9,401 nt of DNA from Candidatus Poribacteria bacterium. GTDB lineage: Bacteria; Poribacteria; WGA-4E; WGA-3G. The DNA is taken from positions 1 through 9,401 of the forward strand of contig VXXH01000259.1 of NCBI GenBank assembly GCA_009835515.1, in the 5' to 3' direction. Shown in pieces: positions 1-6,322 of this stretch. Each line of letters starts with the position of its first letter. Position 1 is the stretch's first letter. The translations under genes and the position numbers were made by a program. A model generated the notes under the pieces. That model was not told the DNA's origin, did no database searches, and saw only the letters and a program-made list of their open reading frames with translations.

Positions 1-1
1 T

Positions 2-640
2 TCACCAGCGGATTGTTTCGTTATCTCACCATATCTCGAATTAATGGGCAGGCACCATGGCAATGACCTCGGCGACGCCAGTAGGAGTAGAGGCCTCCGA
101 GCGTATGCGTACTATTTTACATTTCTAAAGGATGCCTTGGTAGGAAGATTCCCCGGATTGGGGAATCTTATCCTTAAAAAAGAACAACCCTCTTTGGAGG
201 TATTGAACACGTTTCGCACGCCGATGGTGGTGCATCAAGATTACACTGTTTTCGTGATTGATACCACAGCCTTTGAAGACGGTGGTACGCTCACTATCAA
301 TATCCAAGTGGGTGGGGACGATGCAAAGGGGAAGTTCCATCTGTTTGATGGCGACAGAGAACTCCCGACAGAAAAAGCACCTGACGGCATTGATGTCGAA
401 GTATGGAATAGTCAGCAAGGTGCAGAGTATGTGAAAGCCCTTGACGCACTTGCCACAGTATGGCACGTAGACCCCGGCGATACGGAGCAAATCTCTTACC
501 GTTTTGCGCAAGGTCAACTTTTTAAATTGTGTGCTACTGGAAACCGTTGGAGTGAAAAAGGGAGCATAAACGCTTTTATCGCAAAAGTTTCTGTAGAGGA
601 AAATCGAAATGAAAACGATCAAGAACAAAATCACGCTTAA
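2..640 (+). CDS. SELENON-like selenoprotein, copy 1 (C-terminal part, 5' end off the window)
   Basis: This is the C-terminal 212 residues of a fourth family member. The frame is open from base 2, and the first residues (SPADCFVISPYLELMGR) match the region of copies 2-4 about 70 residues after their Sec. An internal ATG at 44 exists but lies inside this conserved stretch, so it is not the true start. Visible parts are the end of the thioredoxin-like half, the helix ending in FPGLGNLIL, and the appended C-terminal domain from FRTP onward. That domain carries the long insertion beginning DGIDVEVWNS, shared only with copy 4. The Sec codon and SECIS would lie upstream, outside the window. Where copy 3 stops with TGA (gaactgac), this copy has CGA (aaatcgaa), so it runs ten sense codons further to a TAA and overlaps the start of copy 2 by 32 bases. 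The function in bacteria is unknown; a thiol/selenol redox role is inferred from the family. Confidence 0.85.
   Translation, partial: SPADCFVISPYLELMGRHHGNDLGDASRSRGLRAYAYYFTFLKDALVGRFPGLGNLILKKEQPSLEVLNTFRTPMVVHQDYTVFVIDTTAFEDGGTLTINIQVGGDDAKGKFHLFDGDRELPTEKAPDGIDVEVWNSQQGAEYVKALDALATVWHVDPGDTEQISYRFAQGQLFKLCATGNRWSEKGSINAFIAKVSVEENRNENDQEQNHA
596..600 (+). promoter_or_regulatory. Ribosome binding site of copy 2, inside the copy 1 coding end
   Basis: GAGGA sits 8 bases before the ATG at 609. It is part of the codons for the conserved V-E-E tail of copy 1, so the Shine-Dalgarno site of the next gene is built into the coding end of the previous one, as at copy 3/copy 4. This supports 609 as the start and suggests translational coupling. 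Confidence 0.7.
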
Positions 641-2288
641 TCTTGACGAAGACGCTGAGGTCGTTGTCCAAGGCTGCATCGCGCCGATTGAGCATACCGC
701 AGGCAACTTTCATAAGAAATGGGATGCGTTGGCGAACTTGCGCGCTGCAGAACCAGAAAAGCAGTATTCTGCCGCCGTTTTTCGTGATTTTCTCCCAACC
801 GAAGCTGTTTCGATGGGTGAATGCTGGGAAATTAAACAAGCCGGTGTCCAAAAATTGCTGGAACAACTGCATCCCAACGCTTCTCTGGAGATGCGTGCGG
901 AGATGCACGGCTTAGAAGAGTGTAAAGGGCTCCGAGCGTGTCTGCGCGCTTACAGCGATCAATTTGTTGATATTGTGTTTCGGATTCACGCGGAATTTGC
1001 CTTAACGGACGGCTGGTTCACACCCTCACAGTTTGCTGGACATCTCATTATTGATCGGGCACAAGAGACTATTGTTTTCTTTCAGATGCACGTCCCTCCA
1101 GGCACACTAAACTTTGACGTTAATTGGGAAACGACACTGGAAGGTTGGGACGCGCCGAGATGGATTACAGATTGCGGTTATTGCTCGCAAATGGAACTCC
1201 GTGCCGGGACACAAGATGTTCTACAAGGCACCGAATTTACAAAAATAATCACACAAGAAGAAGCCAAACGTCTTTTAATCCAGCAATTCTACAAATCGCA
1301 GCGCATTAACTGGGTATCGTTGGAGGAAGCATTGGAAATGGCACCTGCACAACAGAAGCCTGTTCATGTCATTTCATTGGATGGTCCACTCACCGATGAG
1401 GCATGCTGAGGGAGCGGTAAAAGCCTGAGAGCAGGTGCTCTCTCTCATGACCGAGTCATTAAATTTTTAAACGAAAATTTTATCAATACATGGGTCTCTA
1501 ATTTTGAGTTAGGCAGGAAGCCGAGTGTGCGAGAATATATTGCCAAAAGATACGCGCACGCATCTAAATCGTTTGACACTACCCATCCCTTAGCAGAAGC
1601 GATCAAAAAGGGTTGGCAGGAACGCTCGCCTGTGGATTGTCTCGTCATATCGCCTGATTTTGAATTGAAAGGTAAACTCGCTTTGAATAAATACCTCTTC
1701 GGCGGTCACGGCTTAGAGGGTGGCAGAACAGCAGCAGAAAATTATCGACTCTTTCTGATTGAAGCCGTGGAAGGGAAATATCCGGGATTTAATACTGATA
1801 ACTCTTTCGCTTATCTATTAGGTGAGGAAGAAGATACACCTCAGCAGGACAGCCCTTTTAAACCGTTCTTAACGGATTTAACCGTTATTCTCAATCCTAC
1901 GCAGCCCACGTTAGAAGTTTTGGATATTTTGCGGATCCCAGAAACCGGATCTCAGGATTCTACTATCGTAACAATTGATGCGACTGCCTTTGAAAAGGGT
2001 GGGGTACTGACTATTGATATACGTGTCGGGAGTGCCGAACTCTCTGGTTCCTTCTATTTGTACGATAGCGATATCGAGTTCCCCACAGAACGCGGGCTGC
2101 GCTACTATCATTCGTTTGCCAATGCAACAGACATTCCGTCCGGTGGAACCGGACAAATTACGTATCCTTTCTACCGAAGTCAAGTTTTTAAACTCGTAAT
2201 TGCCTCTGCCGAACGGGTGGATGACGAAGCGTCTGTCAATGCCTTTCAAGCAAGAATTTCTGTAGAACCAGCAGAAACGTCCAGATGA
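609..2288 (+). CDS. SELENON-like selenoprotein, copy 2 (Sec at residue 267, TGA 1407-1409)
   Basis: Read through the in-frame TGA, this is one 559-residue protein. Residues 1-250 form the N-terminal domain, with RIHAEF at 125-130, PSQFAGH at 139-145, TLNFD at 166-170 and QMEL at 194-197. All of these have close counterparts in animal SELENON. A strand (KPVHVISLDG, from 250) leads to the redox motif A-C-U-G-S-G-K with Cys266-Sec267, then the conserved FLNENFINTW. This is a thioredoxin-like arrangement in which Sec replaces the first Cys of CxxC and Gly the second. An insertion of about 30 residues (roughly 395-425, including GEEEDTPQQ) precedes the C-terminal extra domain, and the DGID insertion of copies 1 and 4 is absent. 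No signal peptide or membrane segment is visible, so a cytoplasmic location is likely. Start: ATG with GAGGA 8 bases upstream; the terminal stop is TGA without a SECIS-like hairpin. Alternative reading: two genes at 609-1409 and about 1527-2288, which would cut the motif apart. Confidence 0.88.
1407..1442 (+). promoter_or_regulatory. Sec codon and bacterial SECIS hairpin of copy 2
   Basis: TGA (1407-1409) is followed after 17 bases by a perfect 6-bp stem GAGAGC (1427-1432) / GCTCTC (1437-1442) closing the loop AGGT. The loop begins 24 bases after the TGA and has G at its second and third positions. This agrees with the known bacterial SECIS form: a short hairpin just downstream of UGA, with a G in the first two loop bases, recognised by SelB. 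It lies inside coding sequence. Confidence 0.85.
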
Positions 2289-2419
2289 ATGTAGTATTTG
2301 CGAGGCTTCATTGATACGGCATGATTCAGATAAGTGCATCCAAAAACGTGTATAAGCGAATCATTACCGCCTTCTGATAGCAATGGTATCTTATACCAAA
2401 AAGGAAGTTCATACCGAAA
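2289..2419. other. Intergenic gap between copy 2 and copy 3
   Basis: The 131 bases separate the two closely linked gene pairs and are the longest non-coding stretch in the window. They could hold a second promoter, but I see no convincing -35/-10 pair. AAGGAAG (2401-2407) is a good but rather distant (12 bases) ribosome binding site for copy 3. A small inverted repeat lies at 2384-2398. Confidence 0.6.
2384..2398. repeat. Small inverted repeat upstream of copy 3
   Basis: TGGTAT (2384-2389), a 3-base spacer CTT, then ATACCA (2393-2398): a perfect 6-bp inverted repeat just before the copy 3 ribosome binding site. It may be a weak hairpin, an operator half-site pair, or the remnant end of a small repeat element. 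There is no T-run, so it is not an intrinsic terminator. Confidence 0.4.
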
Positions 2420-3982
2420 ATGAAAACTTTCAACAACAAGATTGCACTTAATCTTGACGGGGACGTAGAAGTGTCTGTCAAAGGCTTCATCGCTCCGATT
2501 GAATACACGAAACGGAACTACCACGTAGAGTGGGACGAATTAGCGAATCTCCGAATTGCTGAACCCGAAAAGCAATATCCTGCTTCGGTTTTTCAATCTT
2601 TTCTGCCACAGGAACCGGTTTCGGTGGGTGAATGTTGGCAGGTTGAAGAAGAAGGCACGCTAACGCTGCTGCGGCAACTCAGTCCAAACCCGCAATTGGA
2701 GTTGGAAATTGGTGGGGAGGATTCTTACGGTTTGTGGGCGTGCCTACGCGCCTACAATAATGCGTTTGCTGAGATTCTGTTCCGTATCCACGCGGAATTC
2801 GTTTTAGAAAAAGGTTGGTTTGTGCCATCGCAGTTTGCCGGACATGTGGTTATCGATCGGCTCGAAAAGAAAGTTGCTGCCTTCAAGATGTATGTTCCGG
2901 AAGCCACACTGAACTTCGATGTACGTTGGAGAATTAGGGAAGGACTCCGCGCAGCCGATGCCGGCTTTTGCCAGCAAATGGAACTTTGTACCGATGTACA
3001 AGAGGTCTTGCAAAATGCTAAATTCACAGAAGCCATCACCCAAGCGGAAGCATTGCAAGCACTGATGTTATGTTTTTACAAGTCGGCGCAAGTTAACTGG
3101 GTACCGCTGGAAGAAGCACTAGAGATGGCACCCGCAGAACAGAAACCGATTCATGCCCTCTCGATAAGTGGCCCGCTCTTCGACGAATCCTGCTGAGGGA
3201 GTGGCAAAACCCTGAGAGCAGGTGCTCTCTCTGACGATCAAAACATTGAATTCCTGAACGATAATTTCATCAATACCTGGGTAGGCAATGCTGAATTAGG
3301 GCGTAAACATAGTTTGCGAGAACCGATAGCCAAAAGACGCGAACGTGAAGGTAAGACTTTTGACACAAGCCATCCATTGGCACAAGCCATTATAAAAGGG
3401 TGGAAGACCGGATCAAAGAAAGGTTCACCCGTGGATTGTTTCGTCATCTCACCAGAGTTTGAATTGATGGGCAGACTGCTGGTTAATGAGTTCTTTGACG
3501 ACAATTGGAATAAATTTAAACGCCGAGACGAGGAGAGTTACCTTATATTTCTTAAGGAAGCTTTAGCGGGAAAGCAACCCGGGTTGGGTAATATTATTTT
3601 GAACAGTGAGGTGTCTTCTCAGGAGGTCATGGATGTTTTCCGAACACCGACGGTTGGCTATAAGGATTACACAGTCGTTGTCATTGATACAAGGGCATTT
3701 GAAAATGGTGGCACGCTAACCGTTGATATTGAAACCGGTAGAGCCGATGCGGAAGGTCACTTCTTTTTGGTTGATGGTGATAGCGAGCTTCCAATGGATG
3801 AACGGGTGCCTAAAAATAAAAGACTTGCTTTTGTATGGCTCGAACCCGATGAGACAGGGCAACTCACGCATCGTTTTGACCGAGGTCAGTTTTTTAAGTT
3901 GGGTGCCACCGGGTGTTACGGTAGGCGTGAGAAAGGCAGTACCAACGCTTTTAAGGCAAAAATTTCTGTAGAGGAGAACTGA
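2420..3982 (+). CDS. SELENON-like selenoprotein, copy 3 (Sec at residue 259, TGA 3194-3196)
   Basis: This 520-residue protein is the most compact and probably the cleanest copy. The N-terminal domain (1-240) shows RIHAEF at 122-127, PSQFAGH at 136-142, TLNFD at 163-167 and QMEL at 186-189. The redox motif S-C-U-G-S-G-K-T-L-R begins at residue 257 and has the same core SCUG as human SELENON (SCUGSGRTLR). It is followed by NFINTW and, at 373-382, SYLIFLKEAL, which parallels the human TYMQFLKEGL near that protein's C-terminus. The SELENON-like part ends near 390. Residues 400-520 (FRTP..., DYTVVVIDTRAFENGGTL, ... AKISVEEN) form the extra, apparently beta-rich domain. There is no signal peptide, transmembrane helix or EF-hand. 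The start ATG is preceded by AAGGAAG. The stop TGA (3980-3982) is one base before copy 4, and GAGGAG inside its last codons serves copy 4. By family, a thiol/selenol oxidoreductase; substrate unknown. Confidence 0.9.
3194..3229 (+). promoter_or_regulatory. Sec codon and bacterial SECIS hairpin of copy 3
   Basis: TGA (3194-3196), then GAGAGC (3214-3219), loop AGGT (3220-3223) and GCTCTC (3224-3229). Spacing, stem and loop are identical to copy 2 although flanking bases differ (for example GGCAAAACC against GGTAAAAGCC). The RNA encodes L-R-A-G-A-L at the same time. Confidence 0.85.
3971..3976 (+). promoter_or_regulatory. Ribosome binding site of copy 4, inside the copy 3 coding end
   Basis: GAGGAG, a strong Shine-Dalgarno match, ends 7 bases before the ATG at 3984. 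It is made of the codons for the V-E-E-N tail of copy 3. With only one base between the copy 3 stop and the copy 4 start, the two genes are surely co-transcribed and probably translationally coupled. Confidence 0.8.
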
Positions 3983-3983
3983 C

Positions 3984-5618
3984 ATGGAAACCTTAAAAAA
4001 CAAAATCACACTTAATCTCAACAGCGACGCAGAAGTCAACGTCAAAGGGTTCATCGCACCGATCGAATACACGCAATACAACTTCCACGTGGAGTGGGAT
4101 GAATTGGCGAACTTTCGGGTTGCCGAACCAGACAAACAGTATCCAACATCCGTTTTTCAAGCGTTTCTTCCATCGGAATCGGTTTCGGTCGGTGAATGTT
4201 GGGAGGTTCAAGAAGAGGGCGTACTAACGTTACTGAAACAACTACATCCCAATCCACGCCTGAAACTGACCATTGATTCTGGGGATTCTCGCGGGTTGTG
4301 GGCATGTCTGCGCGCGGACAATGACGAACTCGCTGAAATTATGTTCCGTATCCATGCCGAATTCATCATGGAGCGCGGTAAATTTACGCCGTCACAATTT
4401 GCTGGACATCTCGCCATTGACCGATGCCAAGAAAAGATCGTCTCTTTCAAGTTGTACGTGCCGCCAACGACACTGAACTTCGACGCGGGTTGGACGCGAG
4501 ATGAAGGGACTGCCGCGGAGATCGGTTTTTGTCCGAAAATGGAACTCTCTGCTGGTACACAACCGCATGATGTCGAATTCACCACGTCAATCACCGAAGA
4601 AGAAGCCGAACGCGCGCTCGTATCGTGTTTCTATGAGTTTCAGCAAATCAACTGGGTATCGCTGGAAGAAGCCTTGGAGATGGCACCCGCACAAGGGAAA
4701 CCGATCCATGTCATCTCAGTGGATGGGCCGCTCTTTGACGAGGGGTGCTGAGGGACTGGTAAAATCCTGAGAGCAGTTGAGCTCTCTGAAGATCGAATCA
4801 TAGAATTTTTGAACGAAAACTTCATCAACACATGGGTCCCCAACGCGGAGTTAGGACGAACGCCGAGTTTGCGAGAACCGATTGCAAGGCGACGCGAACG
4901 CGAAGGTAAGACCTTCGACACAAGCCATCCCTTAGCACAAGCAATTATCAAAACCTGGAAAAAGGGTTCACCAGTGGATTGTTTGGTTATCTCACCGGAG
5001 TTTGAAGCGATGGGTGGCATAGACTACAATATATTTCTCGACAACATGACGGAACCCGATCACGCGGCTTATATGTTCCTTGACAAACTGACGGAGTCTG
5101 ATGACCATGCCGAACCTTACCTACTATTTCTCAGGGAGTCCTTGGAAGGAAAACGTCCCGGGTTGGGTGATCTCATCCTTACGCCGGAGCAACCCTCAAA
5201 GGAGATCGTAGATACTTTTCGTACCCCGATGCTCGCACATCAGGATTACACTGTTGTCTACATTGATGCCACGGCGTTTGAAGGTGGTGGCACACTCACT
5301 GCCAACATCCAAGTCGGGAGAGACAACGGAATAGGGATTTTCCATCTCCTTGACGGAGACAAAAAACTCCCGACGGAAAAAGTGCCTGACGGCATTGATC
5401 CTACAGAATGGAACAGCCAAGAAAGCGATGAATATAAGAAGGCACTTGGCGCACTTACCAGAGTCTGGGGGATATTCCCCGGTGAATCTGGACAAATTAC
5501 GTATCAGTTCGATCATGGTCAACGCTTTAAATTATGTGCAACTGGAGACCAATGGAGTGAAATAGGCGATATAAACGCTTTTCACGCAAAAATTTCCGTG
5601 GAAGCGGCAAACTGTTAA
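3984..5618 (+). CDS. SELENON-like selenoprotein, copy 4 (Sec at residue 256, TGA 4749-4751)
   Basis: This 544-residue protein is read through the in-frame TGA. N-terminal domain landmarks are RIHAEF at 122-127, PSQFAGH at 136-142, TLNFD at 163-167 and KMEL at 185-188. The redox motif is G-C-U-G-T-G-K with Cys255-Sec256, preceded by the strand KPIHVISVDG and followed by FLNENFINTW. Two features set it apart. A diverged tandem duplication at about 351-379 (FLDNMTEPDHAAYM then FLDKLTESDDHAEPY) lies between the thioredoxin-like half and the YLLFLRESLEG helix. A 27-residue insertion at 469-495 (from DGIDPTEWNS) is shared with copy 1 only. No export signal or membrane helix is seen. The start is fixed by GAGGAG 7 bases upstream. 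Its TAA stop overlaps the stop of the convergent deacetylase gene. A redox role is inferred from the family; partners are unknown. Confidence 0.88.
4749..4786 (+). promoter_or_regulatory. Sec codon and bacterial SECIS hairpin of copy 4 (variant loop)
   Basis: TGA (4749-4751), then GAGAGC (4769-4774), loop AGTTGA (4775-4780) and GCTCTC (4781-4786). The 5' arm sits at the same distance from TGA as in copies 2 and 3, but the 3' arm has moved two bases downstream. The protein changes from A-G-A-L to A-V-E-L while a perfect 6-bp stem and a G at loop position 2 are kept. Confidence 0.83.
5034..5120 (+). repeat. Short tandem duplication inside copy 4
   Basis: Codons for FLDNMTEPDHAAYM (5034-5075) are followed directly by codons for FLDKLTESDDHAEPY (5076-5120). 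The two 14-15 residue units share F-L-D-x-x-T-E-x-D-x with later drift. The other copies have at most one such segment here, so this is a local in-frame expansion specific to copy 4, in the linker after the thioredoxin-like half. Confidence 0.6.
5615..5618. other. Shared stop bases of two convergent genes
   Basis: TTAA contains the TAA of selenoprotein copy 4 (5616-5618, + strand) and the TAA of the deacetylase (5617-5615, - strand). There is no non-coding space for a terminator between the two converging transcripts. Confidence 0.9.
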
Positions 5619-6322
5619 CTCTGATGACTCTCCACTGCGAGGCAATCCAACAACCGCACAAACCGGTATCCGTCTTGTTTAAGTGCCGTGATGATTCGGT
5701 CTGTCGCTTCGATTGTCCCTGAACGGTCTGCATTCTTATTTTCTGCTTTCCCATCGTGTAGGACGATAATTGAACCCGGTTTTGTCTTCCTTAATACTGT
5801 TTCAGTGATCTTGTCAGGGTTCTGTGTCGTCCAATCCCAACTCCATACATCGCAACTGATATGCGTTCGATCGCCTTTCGCAAGCACATAAGCGACTGGT
5901 AGAAACCTTGTTAATACCGGTGCTCGAAATACCGCCTTCTCTGTAATCCCGTATTGCCGAATTAGGTCATCCGTGCATTCAATTTGCTGTTGCACATAGA
6001 ATGGTGGCAAGAAACCCAGCAGCGGGTGGCTGTATGAGTGATTGCCAATCTGGTGCCCTTCAGCGATAACCCGATTTACCGTTTCGAGGTGTTTTTCAAT
6101 CCGATTTCCAATCATGAAAAATGTGGCTTTTACATTGTGCTTAGCGAGAACATCCAGCAACCGATCCGTATAAGGCGGATTCGGTCCGTCATCGTAAGTA
6201 AGTGCGACGACCCGTTGGTCTGTGTTCAGGCGAACGATATTCTTTCCAAACGGCGGTCGAAAGAAAAGCCATAGGAGTCCCGCTGTCGCAAGTGTTATCA
6301 TAGTGGCAATTGTCAGGCTCAT
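5615..6322 (-). CDS. Membrane-anchored NodB-type polysaccharide deacetylase
   Basis: This 235-residue protein starts with a hydrophobic segment (about residues 2-21, ending LLWLFF), a signal anchor that would place the enzyme outside the inner membrane. The carbohydrate esterase 4 motifs follow in order: TYDDGPN at 42-48 (catalytic and metal Asp), HSYSHP at 95-100 (metal His pair), RAP at 133-135, WSWDW at 160-164 and VLHDG at 187-191 (catalytic His). Members remove N-acetyl groups from sugars of peptidoglycan, chitin-like or other polysaccharides using a divalent metal; the substrate here is unknown. I chose the ATG at 6322 because it overlaps the crtW stop as ATGA, a typical coupled junction, and puts the hydrophobic segment at the N-terminus. 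A longer reading from 6433 would overlap crtW by more than 100 bases. It is the last gene of the carotenoid operon. Its TAA stop shares TTAA with the stop of selenoprotein copy 4. Confidence 0.88.
   Translation of the reverse strand: MSLTIATMITLATAGLLWLFFRPPFGKNIVRLNTDQRVVALTYDDGPNPPYTDRLLDVLAKHNVKATFFMIGNRIEKHLETVNRVIAEGHQIGNHSYSHPLLGFLPPFYVQQQIECTDDLIRQYGITEKAVFRAPVLTRFLPVAYVLAKGDRTHISCDVWSWDWTTQNPDKITETVLRKTKPGSIIVLHDGKAENKNADRSGTIEATDRIITALKQDGYRFVRLLDCLAVESHQS

Larger units (their letters stand above)
2..5618 (+). repeat. Tandem array of four SELENON-like genes
   Basis: Four direct gene repeats with a period of roughly 1.55-1.8 kb. They are clearly alike in protein but well diverged in DNA, so the duplications are not recent and the array is unlikely to be an assembly artefact. 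Spacing is pairwise: copies 1-2 overlap by 32 bases, copies 3-4 are 1 base apart, and 131 bases lie between the pairs. The leftmost copy continues beyond the window, so there may be more. Confidence 0.85.

Noticed and set aside
44..640. A complete 198-residue gene starting at ATG 44
   Set aside because: The frame is open to the window edge, and the residues before this ATG match the conserved interior of the other copies.
125..706. Antisense open frames over the selenoprotein array (also near 576-908, 1911-2339, 2752-3058, 3716-4135, 4208-4594, 4640-5020, 5196-5522)
   Set aside because: They lie opposite strongly conserved genes, recur at equivalent places because the copies are repeats, and show no recognisable domains or start signals.
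2384..2398. Intrinsic terminator after copy 2
   Set aside because: The stem is only 6 bp, AT-rich and not followed by a T-run. It is nearer to the start of copy 3 than to the end of copy 2.
1407..4751. The TGA codons as ordinary stops between pairs of separate small genes
   Set aside because: The downstream parts have no good start codon or ribosome binding site at a sensible place. The frame is the same in all three cases, the region between the TGA and the next possible start codon is conserved protein, and the SECIS-like hairpin recurs at a fixed distance.
1407..4751. TGA reassigned to Trp or Gly throughout the genome
   Set aside because: TGA is the terminal stop of copies 2 and 3, of crtW and of the acyltransferase gene. 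The in-frame TGA occurs only once per gene, at the position where SELENON has Sec.
1407..4751. Nonsense mutations creating pseudogenes
   Set aside because: Three diverged copies carry the TGA at exactly the same position while the rest of each frame is intact and conserved on both sides.
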